The position numbers were made by a program, and so were the translations under genes. Below the pieces are notes generated by a model. That model searched no databases. It saw only the letters and a program-made list of their open reading frames with translations, and was not told where the DNA came from. Below are positions 16,299 through 24,794 of a DNA stretch of 64,000 nt, one piece after another (position 1 is the first letter of the stretch; the number at the start of each line of letters is the position of its first letter). The DNA comes from Alkalicoccus urumqiensis (lineage in GTDB: Bacteria; Bacillota; Bacilli; Bacillales; Salisediminibacteriaceae). The stretch spans positions 122,459-186,458 of the forward strand of contig NZ_PVNS01000009.1 in assembly GCF_002993335.1 (NCBI RefSeq), given 5' to 3'.

Positions 16299-17506
16299 TG
16301 CTTTTCCCTCCATAACGTATGCGCTTCATCCAGAATGACTTTTGCCGCAGCTTTCTTGGACGTCTGTTGGATCGAAACATTGTCTTTATTTTGAAAAAAA
16401 AGCGTCAGGGCATTCGTATCCGCTTCGAATCCGCCGCCCGGAGTTGTGATGGAGTTGGCACAGATCATATCTGCGTTTTTACGTTTCAGCTTCTCTACAG
16501 CGTATGTGTGCAGATCATCGGACTCAGCTGCAAAACCGATCAGTGTCTGGCGCTCTTTTTTGATTTTTCCGAGCTCCAGCAGAATGTCCGTCGTCCGCTC
16601 CAGGTGCACTTCCTGGTCCTCATCGGTTTTTTTCACTTTATACGCATAAGTCTTTTCCGGCCGGTAATCCGAAACGGCTGCGGCTTTAATAATAATATCC
16701 TGCTCCTCTGCATGTTTTAAGACAGCGTTTTTCATCTCTTCCGCCGATGTCACATTTATCCGGGTAACTCCATGCGGGTCCGGCAGTGCGGAAGGACCGG
16801 CAATCAGTATTACGTGCGCTCCGCGTGCAGCCGCCTCCTCCGCCAGTGCGAAGCCCATTTTTCCGGAGGACCGGTTGGAAATGTACCGTACGGGATCGAT
16901 AACCTCCCTCGTCGGACCGGCGGTCACAAGCACTTTTTTACCGTGCCATTCCGGATGAGTTTCGTAGATGAAGTGATGCTGCATCATCGCCAGAAGATCC
17001 TCGGGTTCCGCCATTCTTCCTTTGCCTGTATAGCCGCATGCCAAATACCCTTCATCCGGCTCAATGAAGCGGCACCCGTCCAGCTTCAGCTGATCCATGT
17101 TCCGCTTTACAGCCGGATGGGCATACATATGAACATTCATCGCCGGTGCCACATAGACCGGCGCAGTGGAAGCAAGAAGTGTGGTTGTTACCATATCATC
17201 CGCGTGCCCCCCTGCCATCTTCGCAATCAGGTCCGCAGAAGCAGGTGCACATAAAATGACGTCCGCCCAGTCTGCGATATCAATATGGGCAATCTGGGAA
17301 GGGTCCGGTTCCTCAAATGTATCCGTATAAACCGGCTCCCTGGATAACGCCTGGAACGTCAGTGGTGAAATAAATTTTTCCGCGTTTTTCGTCATCATGA
17401 CTTTGACTGAGAAGCCCGCCTGAACCAGTTTCGAGGTGAGTGCCGCCGCCTTAAATGCAGCAATACCCCCGCTGACTGCCAATAGAACCCGCTTCGTTTC
17501 CAACAT
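16295..17506 (-). CDS. coaBC: Bifunctional phosphopantothenoylcysteine decarboxylase / phosphopantothenate-cysteine ligase
   Basis: Two successive steps of coenzyme A synthesis in one 403-residue polypeptide. The N-terminal flavoprotein decarboxylase (CoaC, residues 1 to about 185) has SGGIAAFKA, the active-site His in AHIDIADWAD, PAMNVHMY and the substrate-lid Cys in GYLACGYTGKGR. The C-terminal CoaB ligase (from about 190) begins KKVLVTAGPTREVIDPVRYI and keeps NRSSGKMG and KAAAVSDYRP. It lies between rpoZ and priA, the standard Firmicutes order. A hairpin with a T run stands between rpoZ and this gene, so its transcription may depend on read-through. Confidence 0.96.
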   Translation of the reverse strand: MLETKRVLLAVSGGIAAFKAAALTSKLVQAGFSVKVMMTKNAEKFISPLTFQALSREPVYTDTFEEPDPSQIAHIDIADWADVILCAPASADLIAKMAGGHADDMVTTTLLASTAPVYVAPAMNVHMYAHPAVKRNMDQLKLDGCRFIEPDEGYLACGYTGKGRMAEPEDLLAMMQHHFIYETHPEWHGKKVLVTAGPTREVIDPVRYISNRSSGKMGFALAEEAAARGAHVILIAGPSALPDPHGVTRINVTSAEEMKNAVLKHAEEQDIIIKAAAVSDYRPEKTYAYKVKKTDEDQEVHLERTTDILLELGKIKKERQTLIGFAAESDDLHTYAVEKLKRKNADMICANSITTPGGGFEADTNALTLFFQNKDNVSIQQTSKKAAAKVILDEAHTLWREKQ

Positions 17507-17548
17507 AAAGACCGCCTCCAGAGGATGAATTTTCCATATTTAAGAATG

Positions 17549-17581
17549 AAAAAGAAAACGATCTGTTAATCAGATCGTTTC
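17549..17581 (-). terminator. Hairpin terminator overlapping the rpoZ stop codon
   Basis: On the minus strand GAAACGATCTG pairs with CAGATCGTTTTC across a 5-nt loop, followed by TTTTTC. The upstream arm contains the last rpoZ codons and its TGA stop, so ribosomes reaching the end of rpoZ would disturb the stem. It may be a leaky, translation-sensitive terminator before coaBC. Confidence 0.7.
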
Positions 17582-17800
17582 CTTTACTTTGTCTTCATTC
17601 AGTTCGTACGTCAGCTGCTCCGCTTCAATTTCCTCGAGCGCCATCCCGACATAATTGACGGATTTGGAACCTTCCGGATAATTAAACGCTTCTGGTGTTT
17701 CCCGGAGCTGACGGGCTCTCTGCGCTGAAATAGTTACCAGCGTATACTTGGATCTGATTTTCGTCTGCAGTGAATCAATGGACGGCTGCAGCATAGACAT
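17570..17800 (-). CDS. rpoZ: DNA-directed RNA polymerase omega subunit
   Basis: A 76-residue small subunit that helps assemble beta-prime into RNA polymerase. LQPSIDSLQTKIRSKYTLVT and SAQRARQL are characteristic, with the conserved NPVGxAL-like region seen here as NYVGMALEEIEAEQL. The ATG at 17800 has GGAGG 9 nt before it; a second ATG two codons on matches the B. subtilis start and is also possible. It follows gmk by 4 nt. The very end of the gene forms one arm of a terminator hairpin. Confidence 0.95.
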   Translation of the reverse strand: MSMLQPSIDSLQTKIRSKYTLVTISAQRARQLRETPEAFNYPEGSKSVNYVGMALEEIEAEQLTYELNEDKVKETI

Positions 17801-17804
17801 TCTA

Positions 17805-18416
17805 TCAATCCTCCATTAATTGTTTATATTGATGAATCAATCGGTCTTTCCGGCAGTTTTCCGCCGTAACGATGGACTGGATGCGGGAAACGGCAAGTTC
17901 AACCTTATCATTTTCCACAACATAATCATACTTATCCATCATATCAATCTCTTCTTTTGCTACCGTCATGCGGCTGTCAATCAGGTCGTCTGTTTCTGTT
18001 CCGCGGCCCTCTATCCGGCTGCGGAGTTCATTCAGACTTGGAGGCATCAGAAAAATGAAGACGCCTTCCGGGAAACTCTCTTTTACCTGCAGGGCTCCCT
18101 GTACTTCGATTTCCAGAATGACATCGTGCCCTTTTTCCAGCTCTTCTTCCACGTATTTTCTTGGAGTGCCGTAATAATTGGAGACGTATTTCGCATGTTC
18201 CAGCATATCGCCTTCGGCAATCATCCGTTCGAACTCCTCGTGGCTTTTAAAGAAATAATTGATGCCGTCCACTTCGCCTTCACGCGGCTTTCGCGTTGTA
18301 GCTGAGACGGAATATTTAATCTGCGTGTCCTTTTCACGCAGCGCTCCGCAGACCGTTCCTTTACCGACACCGGACGGCCCGGAAAGAACGATCAATAATC
18401 CTTTTTCGCGTTTCAT
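17805..18416 (-). CDS. gmk: Guanylate kinase
   Basis: Phosphorylates GMP or dGMP to the diphosphate with ATP. Length 203 residues. P-loop GPSGVGKG (residues 13-20); GMP-binding [14 protein letters not shown] and [10 protein letters not shown]; lid region around [12 protein letters not shown]. The ATG at 18416 is used with GGAGG 6 nt before it; a TTG one codon earlier is less likely. It stands between remA and rpoZ, as in most Bacillaceae. Confidence 0.96.
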   Translation of the reverse strand: MKREKGLLIVLSGPSGVGKGTVCGALREKDTQIKYSVSATTRKPREGEVDGINYFFKSHEEFERMIAEGDMLEHAKYVSNYYGTPRKYVEEELEKGHDVILEIEVQGALQVKESFPEGVFIFLMPPSLNELRSRIEGRGTETDDLIDSRMTVAKEEIDMMDKYDYVVENDKVELAVSRIQSIVTAENCRKDRLIHQYKQLMED

Positions 18417-18485
18417 CAAGATCCTCCACTCTGCCGAATACTTTTCATATCAGATATACAGTATATCACTGCCCGGGCTGGAATG

Positions 18486-18749
18486 CTATTCCTCCGTTGC
18501 ATCCTCGCGGCTCGAAATAACACGCTGTGCCACTGTTTCCGGCTGAACTGCTGACAGAATGACATGGTCGCTGTCTGCAATAATAACCGCTCTCGTCCGG
18601 CGCCCGTACGTCGCATCAACCAGCATGTTGCGGTCTCTTGCATCGGAAATAATCCGTTTGATCGGGGCGGATTCAGGGCTCACAATCGAAATAATGCGGT
18701 TCGCTGAGACGATGTTGCCAAAACCTATATTGATTAATTTAATATCCAC
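18486..18749 (-). CDS. remA: DNA-binding regulator RemA (DUF370)
   Basis: An 87-residue protein matching RemA/YlzA along its whole length: [20 protein letters not shown], then [19 protein letters not shown] and a C-terminal [13 protein letters not shown]. In B. subtilis RemA forms a ring, wraps DNA and activates biofilm matrix and osmoprotection operons. Its place between yloC and gmk is conserved. Only 20 nt separate it from yloC. In a halophile a link to osmoprotectant genes is plausible, but nothing in this window shows its targets. Confidence 0.95.
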   Translation of the reverse strand: MDIKLINIGFGNIVSANRIISIVSPESAPIKRIISDARDRNMLVDATYGRRTRAVIIADSDHVILSAVQPETVAQRVISSREDATEE

Positions 18750-18769
18750 AGAAACATCTCCTTCAAGGG

Positions 18770-19648
18770 TTATTCGATATTTTGAATTTGTTCTTTTATT
18801 TTTTCAAATGATTCTTTGACATCGATAACTTCAGCTGATATTTCCGGAAGAGATGCCTTGGATCCGATCGTGTTGATCTCCCGGTTCATCTCCTGAAGAA
18901 TGAACTCCAGTCTTCTGCCGGCGGAACCTTTCCGATTCAGCGTTTCGCGGAATTGATGGATATGGCTCCAGAGGCGGGTGATTTCTTCTGTGACATCCGC
19001 CTTCTCTGCAAATACAGCAGCTTCTGTTAAAATACGGTCCTCCGAAATCTCTCCTGGACTGAGCCACCGGCTGATCCTCGAAGCAAGCTTCTCCTGAAAA
19101 TCCGTTCTGACCGCAGGAGCAGCGTTCTCCATTCTGTAGAGACTGTTTACCGTCTTCTCCAAAAGCTGTTCAATATTTTCTTCGAGCGCCTTGCCTTCCG
19201 TCCGCTTCATCCGGTTCAGTTCAGAGGCGAGCCGATGTAATATCGGCGGGATCACCTCTTCTGCCGCGGCTTCATCTGCCACGCTGCCGGAAAAGAAGGT
19301 TACTTCCTTATGTTCCAGCATCGCCGCCGCTGGAAACGAGTCTGTTGAACCGGTTTGTTCAGCGATCCGGTCAAATGTTTCTTTCAGCTGGGCCAGCAGC
19401 GCTTCATTAATATGTATATCCGCCTCTTTATCTTTATCCGGAATAAATTCCACAAGAAGATCAATTCTGCCGCGCTCGATCCTGCTTTCGAGTTCTTTTA
19501 CTGCCTGAGGCTCATAATGCTGCCACTCTTTCGGAAGTACTGCATGAATTTCGCAGAAACGATGATTAACCGCTTTTATTTCTGCTCTCACCCTGCCGCC
19601 GGAAATTTTCTCCTCCAATCGGCCGAATCCTGTCATACTCTTCAGCAT
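18770..19648 (-). CDS. yloC: YicC/YloC family endoribonuclease
   Basis: A 292-residue cytoplasmic protein (B. subtilis YloC 291) of the YicC family; the E. coli member has been shown to be an RNase. The N-terminal signature is [10 protein letters not shown] followed by EIKAVNHRF; the C-terminal DUF1732 region has [21 protein letters not shown], the family's best-conserved block. I start it at the ATG at 19648, although the ribosome site is poor (GTGGATG); the frame upstream opens only with GTG. It is the first gene of the long minus-strand operon behind the promoter at 19670-19698 and is divergent from rqcH. Confidence 0.93.
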   Translation of the reverse strand: MLKSMTGFGRLEEKISGGRVRAEIKAVNHRFCEIHAVLPKEWQHYEPQAVKELESRIERGRIDLLVEFIPDKDKEADIHINEALLAQLKETFDRIAEQTGSTDSFPAAAMLEHKEVTFFSGSVADEAAAEEVIPPILHRLASELNRMKRTEGKALEENIEQLLEKTVNSLYRMENAAPAVRTDFQEKLASRISRWLSPGEISEDRILTEAAVFAEKADVTEEITRLWSHIHQFRETLNRKGSAGRRLEFILQEMNREINTIGSKASLPEISAEVIDVKESFEKIKEQIQNIE

Positions 19649-19669
19649 TTCTATCACATCCACTTTTTT

Positions 19670-19698
19670 ATTCTAACGAAAATCCGGGACGTGTACAA
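19670..19698 (-). promoter_or_regulatory. SigA promoter of the yloC-remA-gmk-...-rpe operon
   Basis: On the minus strand TTGTAC (-35), a 17-nt spacer and TAGAAT (-10), 21 nt before the yloC start. It is the only clear promoter above the twelve-gene run that ends at rpe. Confidence 0.72.
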
Positions 19699-19735
19699 GT
19701 CCAGCTGAATCCTCTTCAAGTACAGAGGCGTTGTC

Positions 19736-19744
19736 TGCTATACT
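19736..19744 (+). promoter_or_regulatory. Extended -10 promoter of rqcH
   Basis: TGCTATACT is a TGN-extended -10 with a 5/6 match to TATAAT, 24 nt before the rqcH ATG. The -35 region (TTCAAG at 18 nt) is weak, as is common for extended -10 promoters. Confidence 0.6.
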
Positions 19745-19768
19745 TGATACCAGAGGAGGAAATTGACT

Positions 19769-21499
19769 ATGGCTTTTGATGGAACAGTGACACGCGCTGT
19801 CACGATGGATATAAAAGAACAGCTAACCGGAGGCCGGGTGGCGAAGATACACCAGCCTCACGAACTTGATATTGTGATGACGATCCGGGCAGCAGGGAAA
19901 AATCATTCCCTGTTTTTTTCCGTAAACCCTTCCTTTGCCCGCTTTCACCTGACGAATATTAAATTTCAGAATCCACAGGAACCGCCGCTTTTCTGTATGG
20001 TTCTCCGAAAGCACCTTGAAGGGGCCGTACTGGAATCCGTAGAGCAGGATGGACTGGAACGGGTCATTACGTTTTCATTTAAAGGAATGAACGAGCTGGG
20101 GGATGTCTCGTACAAGAAATTGATTCTAGAGCTGATGGGACGCCACAGCAACTTTATTTTTGTGGATGAAGAAAAAGGCCACATTCTGGAAAGTATCAAA
20201 CATATTCCGCCTTCCCTTTCACAGGTAAGGACGGTACTTCCCGGGCAGCCGTATACCGAACCACCGAATATGGATAAAAAAAATCCGCTTACTGCCTCCA
20301 GAGAAGAGCTGTTAAAAACCGTCGATTTCAACGCCGGTAAAATGGATAAGCAGCTGATGAAAGCGTTCAGCGGACTTTCCCCTCAGCTTGCAGCTGAAAT
20401 TGTTCACCGCGCTGGCTATCCGAATGCCGAGACACTGCCGGCAGCGTTTGAAGAGGTTGCAGGGAGTGTCCGGGACGGCTCCTTTTACCCGCAGCGCATC
20501 CGGGGAGAGAAGAAAGAAGCATTTGCGGTCGTCGACATGACCCATATTCAGGGGGAGAAGACGACGTACGACACTGTTCATGCACTGCTGGATGATTTTT
20601 ACGGCGGAAAAGCGGAGCGTGACAGAGTCCGCCAGCAGGCGTATGACCTCGAGCGCCTTCTTAAAAATGAATATGAGAAAAACAAAAAGAAAATCAAAAA
20701 ACTGGAAAATACATTGACCGATGCAGAAAAAGCGGCTGAAATGCAGAAGTACGGGGAGCTTTTAACAGCGCATATGCATATGGTCAAGCCCGGCATGACG
20801 GAAATCAGCGTTGTCGATTACTATGACGACGAGCAGGGGGAAGTGACCATTCCCCTCTCAAACAGACTGACGCCTTCGGAGAATGCCCAGCAGTATTTCC
20901 GAAGGTACCATAAGCTGAAAAATTCCGTCAGCTATGTGAAAACGCAGATACGCCATGCTGGAGAGGAGATGGAATATCTCGACAGACTTCTCCAGCAGAT
21001 GGACGTGGCTTCAACGACCGATATCGAGGATATCCGTGAAGAACTCTCCACCCAGGGGTACATCAAGCGCCGCAGGCAGCCCCAGAAAAAAAAGCCGAAA
21101 AAGCCGTCGCTTGATCATTACCGGTCTACTTCCGGCATTGATTTATATGTAGGTAAAAACAACCGCCAGAATGAATATTTAACGACAAGAATGGCGCGTC
21201 AGGATGATACGTGGCTGCACGTGAAAGACATCCCCGGCTCACATGTCCTGATCCGGAGTGTTGAACCGGATGACGAAACCATCATGGAAGCAGCCATGCT
21301 GGCCGCGTATTTCAGCAAGAGCAGGATGTCCGGAAACGTCCCGGTCGATTTCACAAAAATACGCTACGTGAAAAAACCAAATGGAGCTAAACCGGGGTAT
21401 GTCACATACGACCGGCAGACGACCGTTTTTACAACACCGGATGAGACAGAAATTAAGCGTTTGAAAAAAAATACGCTTACACCGGCCGGTACGCAGTAA
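19769..21499 (+). CDS. rqcH: Ribosome-associated quality control factor RqcH (NFACT/FbpA family)
   Basis: RqcH binds split 50S subunits that still carry peptidyl-tRNA and drives poly-alanine tailing that marks stalled peptides for degradation. The 576-residue protein has the NFACT-N domain (residues 1 to about 200, with ELMGRHSN), a helix-hairpin and coiled-coil middle rich in Lys and Glu (about 290-430) and the C-terminal NFACT-R domain with DIYVGKNNRQNEY, HVKDIPGSHVLIR and KPGYVTYDRQTT. The ATG at 19769 follows GGAGG by 9 nt; an in-frame TTG two codons earlier is less likely. Older annotation calls it fibronectin-binding protein. It is a single-gene unit. Confidence 0.94.
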   Translation: MAFDGTVTRAVTMDIKEQLTGGRVAKIHQPHELDIVMTIRAAGKNHSLFFSVNPSFARFHLTNIKFQNPQEPPLFCMVLRKHLEGAVLESVEQDGLERVITFSFKGMNELGDVSYKKLILELMGRHSNFIFVDEEKGHILESIKHIPPSLSQVRTVLPGQPYTEPPNMDKKNPLTASREELLKTVDFNAGKMDKQLMKAFSGLSPQLAAEIVHRAGYPNAETLPAAFEEVAGSVRDGSFYPQRIRGEKKEAFAVVDMTHIQGEKTTYDTVHALLDDFYGGKAERDRVRQQAYDLERLLKNEYEKNKKKIKKLENTLTDAEKAAEMQKYGELLTAHMHMVKPGMTEISVVDYYDDEQGEVTIPLSNRLTPSENAQQYFRRYHKLKNSVSYVKTQIRHAGEEMEYLDRLLQQMDVASTTDIEDIREELSTQGYIKRRRQPQKKKPKKPSLDHYRSTSGIDLYVGKNNRQNEYLTTRMARQDDTWLHVKDIPGSHVLIRSVEPDDETIMEAAMLAAYFSKSRMSGNVPVDFTKIRYVKKPNGAKPGYVTYDRQTTVFTTPDETEIKRLKKNTLTPAGTQ

Positions 21500-21517
21500 C
21501 CCCTCTCATACAGCACG

Positions 21518-21553
21518 AAAAACGCGGGTTCTCCTTTCTGGAGAGCCCGCGTT
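21518..21553. terminator. Bidirectional terminator between rqcH and the GNAT gene
   Basis: Stem CGCGGGTTCTCC/GGAGAGCCCGCG with one G-U pair, A5 on the left and T3 on the right, so it works best for the minus-strand gene at 21592. Confidence 0.8.
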
Positions 21554-21591
21554 TCACTGTTTAACCCCAGAACCGGTAATGCTCCAGCGGT

Positions 21592-22035
21592 TTATTCTTC
21601 TTTGAGATCCGTTTTTCGAAAGACGAAACTTGCCCTGCTGTATCCTGCTTTTTCTTCATAGAAGCGGTGGGCTTCGGTCTTCTCCAGGCCGGAGGAAAGA
21701 GCAACACTCGTAAACGCGTGATCATGTGCCCACGTCTCCACGTCCCGGAGCAGATAGGCGCCGAAGCCTTCGGATCGCCGTGAGACATCGGTAACCAGGT
21801 CGGATACCCAGACAAACCGGCCGTAATAAAGCGTGATCATCGGCTGGAAACCGATCAGTGCACAGAGTCTGCCTTCTTCAAACAGCCCTCTCAGCCGGTA
21901 CCCTTCTTTCGCCTGCGCTTCAAGCACCAGGGAAACATACTCCTCTTCATCCAGATGAGGCCGGAGCTGATTCATCAGTGGGTAGACTTCACGAATCTCT
22001 TCTTCTGACTGCAGATCTTTCATCGTAATGTCCAT
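21592..22035 (-). CDS. GNAT family N-acetyltransferase
   Basis: A 147-residue GCN5-related acetyltransferase. The acetyl-CoA-binding region is VSDLVTDVSRRSEGFGAYLL, with the R/Q-x-x-G-x-G/A loop as RRSEGFGA, and the C-terminal HRFYEEKAGY is the usual final motif. The substrate cannot be predicted. I take the ATG at 22035 (MDITMKDLQ), close behind GGAGG; a longer frame that would overlap the divergent neighbour has no ribosome site. It stands alone, divergent from the DUF3891 gene, 104 nt apart. The stretch 21592-28926 is not shared with the B. subtilis gene order. Confidence 0.85.
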   Translation of the reverse strand: MDITMKDLQSEEEIREVYPLMNQLRPHLDEEEYVSLVLEAQAKEGYRLRGLFEEGRLCALIGFQPMITLYYGRFVWVSDLVTDVSRRSEGFGAYLLRDVETWAHDHAFTSVALSSGLEKTEAHRFYEEKAGYSRASFVFRKTDLKEE

Positions 22036-22139
22036 AATTCCTCCATTAGTCTGCGCTGTTCCTTTTACCAGATTCATTCTTCCCCGGAAAGGGTATACGC
22101 TTATTGGATTTAATGTCAATTAGTCAGGGGTGGATGGAA

Positions 22140-22865
22140 ATGATTATACAGGAGATGGAAAACGAATACTATATGATTAAGCAGGAAGATCATGCTGTTT
22201 TATCCGGAGTATTTGCATCGATGCTTACGACAGACAGCGAGATCCTCTCTGCCTGTGAAACGCACGACAGAGCATGGAGAGAGCTTGATGAAGTGCCTGT
22301 CTGGAATGACCTGGCAGAAGCCCCGTATTCTTTCCTTAACTATCCGGTGGCTGTCAAACTGATCCATTACCGGCACGGAATAGATGAGATAGAGAAGCAG
22401 TCAACGTATGCCGCCCTTCTGCACAGCCTTCATTACACTAAGCTAACTGGTCAAGAAAGAGAGACGGAAAAATGGTTCCATGACGAAGAGCTCCGCAGGC
22501 AGGAACGTCTTCAGCAGCTGCAGCCGCAGAAGGAGCCGGAGAAAGACACTGCCCTTCTCCGGCTGGTAGACAGTTTATCGTTGTTTTTCTGTATGCACCT
22601 TCCGGGAGAAAAATCCTACGAGAATGCAGCTCAAGGTCTGGAACCGCTCGCGTCTGTCCGGCCGGAGTTCAGAGAAGAGCTTACCGGCACCTGGACAGCC
22701 GAGGATACGTTTCAGTTTCACCCCGCCCTTTTTAAACAGACGTTTGACATTCACGTTCCGGTTTATATTGTTTCTAAAGAAAAAGCCCGGAATCATGGAC
22801 TTGCCGGCGCCTGGAAACAGAGTCAGCCGGAGAACCGGGTCATCCGCATACGTGGAGGCAAGTAG
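22140..22865 (+). CDS. DUF3891 family protein of unknown function
   Basis: A 241-residue soluble protein. The N-terminal MIKQEDHAVLSGVFA resembles the DUF3891 signature, in which a conserved H-x-x-L-S-G motif may be catalytic or structural. A central SFLNYPVAVKLIHYRHGIDEI and later SLFFCMHLPGE are further conserved-looking blocks. There is no signal peptide or membrane segment. The ATG at 22140 has AGGGGTGG before it; in-frame ATGs upstream lack a ribosome site. It is divergent from the acetyltransferase and ends at a bidirectional terminator. No function is known to me; a phosphohydrolase-like HD role has no clear support here. Confidence 0.78.
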   Translation: MIIQEMENEYYMIKQEDHAVLSGVFASMLTTDSEILSACETHDRAWRELDEVPVWNDLAEAPYSFLNYPVAVKLIHYRHGIDEIEKQSTYAALLHSLHYTKLTGQERETEKWFHDEELRRQERLQQLQPQKEPEKDTALLRLVDSLSLFFCMHLPGEKSYENAAQGLEPLASVRPEFREELTGTWTAEDTFQFHPALFKQTFDIHVPVYIVSKEKARNHGLAGAWKQSQPENRVIRIRGGK

Positions 22866-22878
22866 GCATGGTACAACG

Positions 22879-22924
22879 AATAAAGGCTGCCGGAGGTCGT
22901 ATATCGATTCCGGCAGCCTTTATT
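22879..22924. terminator. Bidirectional terminator between DUF3891 gene and ABC exporter
   Basis: A 16-bp perfect stem AATAAAGGCTGCCGGA/TCCGGCAGCCTTTATT with a 14-nt loop, ending both convergent transcripts. Confidence 0.9.
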
Positions 22925-22967
22925 ATGTTTATAATTTTATTCTGCTGTAAAAGCGGGACAGCGTGAA

Positions 22968-24794
22968 CTAGCCGGCGGACGTCTCCTGAAACTGCGAGCG
23001 GACCAGTTCAAAATATTCGCCGCGCTGATTCATGAGCTCGCTGTGACTCCCCTGTTCGAGAATGCGTCCGTGCTCCAGCACAAATATTGTATCTGCATCC
23101 CGGATAGTGGAAAGCCGGTGGGCAATCATGACAGCTGTTCTTCCTTGCAGCAGTTTCTCAAGCGCGCGCTGTATGAGCTGCTCTGTTTCCGTATCGATGG
23201 AAGCCGTCGCTTCATCGAGAATCAGGATTTTTGGATCAGCAAGAAGGGCGCGTGCAAAAGAAATCAGCTGTCTCTCCCCAACGGAAAGAATGTTTCCCCG
23301 CTCCTCCACTTCAGTTTCATAACCGTTTGGAAGCTTTTGTATAAACCGGTCTGCACCGACCGTTTTCGCGGCTTCCATGCACTCTTCATCTTCTGCGTCC
23401 GGGCGCCCGAAGCGGATGTTGTCCATAATCGTCCCGGAGAAAATAAACGTATCCTGAAGAACGATACTCACCTGGCTCCGGAGACTGTCGAGTTTGACAT
23501 CCCGGAGGTCTTTTCCGTCGAGAAGCACACGGCCGGCTGTCGGATCATAGAAACGGGAAATTAAATTGACGATCGTCGATTTTCCGCTTCCGGTATGTCC
23601 GACAAGCGCGACGGTCTCTCCTGCCTTCATAGTGAGATCCATATGATGAATGGCCTTCCGTTCTGAATCGTAGGCAAACTCCACTCCATCCAATACGATT
23701 CCTCCCTGAATATCATCCAGTTCCTCTGCGTTTTCTTTTTCCGGAACGGATGGTTTTTCATCGAGAAATTCGAAAATACGCTCCGAAGAAGCCATCCCGA
23801 CGAGAAGCTGATTGTACACCTGTCCCAGCCGGGAAATCGGCTCCCAGAACATCCCTAGAAAAAGTGAAAAGGTGAAGAAATCACCGACAGATAGCGCGTT
23901 GTTCTGAATGAGAATGACACCGAACCAAAGCAGGATCGCCGTTCCCACCGCCCCGCTCATCTCAACAAATGGGCGGAACATGGCACTTTTTTTCGTCGCC
24001 TGACGCCAGGATTCATAATTCTGACCGTTAATTTTATGGAAAAAGCCTATGTTCGGCCGCTCCTGCGTGAAGGACTGTGTCACGCGGATTCCCTGAATAC
24101 TTTCGTTTAAATGGGAGTTAAGCATCGACTGCTTTAAACGGACGTCCTGCCATGATCTGCGGATGTTGCGCCTCAGCTTAGTGGAGATAAAAAACATCAG
24201 CGGCAGAACGATCATGATCGCAAGCGTCAGTTCCGGACTGATGATCGACAAAATGACGATGATCCCGACGAGCATGATAATATCCATCAGCAGGTTGATA
24301 ACACCATTCGTGAACAAATCCTGAAGAGAATTCACGTCATTAGTGATCCGGACTAAAATGGAACCGGCAGAGCGCTGATCAAAAAACCGATGGGACAGCT
24401 TTTGTATATGATTGAATAACGATTCACGGAGATCGTAGATAATGTACTGTCCCAGCCGGTTCATGTATCTTACGCGGAGAACGTTTCCGACGTACGAGAT
24501 CAGGTACAGAAAGGCAATTAAAGCCGTCATCCAGGCGAGAAAAGACATCTCCCGGTTTTCGATAATATGATCGAGTGCGTAGCTTCCGATCAGCACCGGC
24601 GCTGCAAGACGGACTGCAGTGGAAAGGAACATCCCGAGAATAGCAACAGGAAGGAGGGTCCGGCTGTATGGTTTCATGTAAGAGAACAGCCGCAGCATCT
24701 GCTTCCAGTTAAACGGCTTCTCGATTACTTCATCTGTGGAATAGTGAAACCGTTCAAGCGTTCGTTTTGTTGATTTTTCAGACTGGCTGCTCAT
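22968..24794 (-). CDS. Heterodimeric ABC exporter, half with catalytic Walker B
   Basis: A 608-residue ABC half-transporter with six transmembrane helices (about 45-325) and a C-terminal ATPase. Walker A is GHTGSGKST; Walker B ILILDEATAS keeps the catalytic Glu, but the signature is LSVGERQ instead of LSGGQ. This is the complement of its partner encoded just upstream, so the pair should have one active and one degenerate ATP site, as in TM287/288 and BmrCD. Sizes of the two halves fit the B. subtilis YknU/YknV and YfiB/YfiC pairs. The cargo is probably a lipid, drug or peptide; sequence does not tell. Its ATG overlaps the partner stop by 4 nt. Confidence 0.9.
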   Translation of the reverse strand: MSSQSEKSTKRTLERFHYSTDEVIEKPFNWKQMLRLFSYMKPYSRTLLPVAILGMFLSTAVRLAAPVLIGSYALDHIIENREMSFLAWMTALIAFLYLISYVGNVLRVRYMNRLGQYIIYDLRESLFNHIQKLSHRFFDQRSAGSILVRITNDVNSLQDLFTNGVINLLMDIIMLVGIIVILSIISPELTLAIMIVLPLMFFISTKLRRNIRRSWQDVRLKQSMLNSHLNESIQGIRVTQSFTQERPNIGFFHKINGQNYESWRQATKKSAMFRPFVEMSGAVGTAILLWFGVILIQNNALSVGDFFTFSLFLGMFWEPISRLGQVYNQLLVGMASSERIFEFLDEKPSVPEKENAEELDDIQGGIVLDGVEFAYDSERKAIHHMDLTMKAGETVALVGHTGSGKSTIVNLISRFYDPTAGRVLLDGKDLRDVKLDSLRSQVSIVLQDTFIFSGTIMDNIRFGRPDAEDEECMEAAKTVGADRFIQKLPNGYETEVEERGNILSVGERQLISFARALLADPKILILDEATASIDTETEQLIQRALEKLLQGRTAVMIAHRLSTIRDADTIFVLEHGRILEQGSHSELMNQRGEYFELVRSQFQETSAG

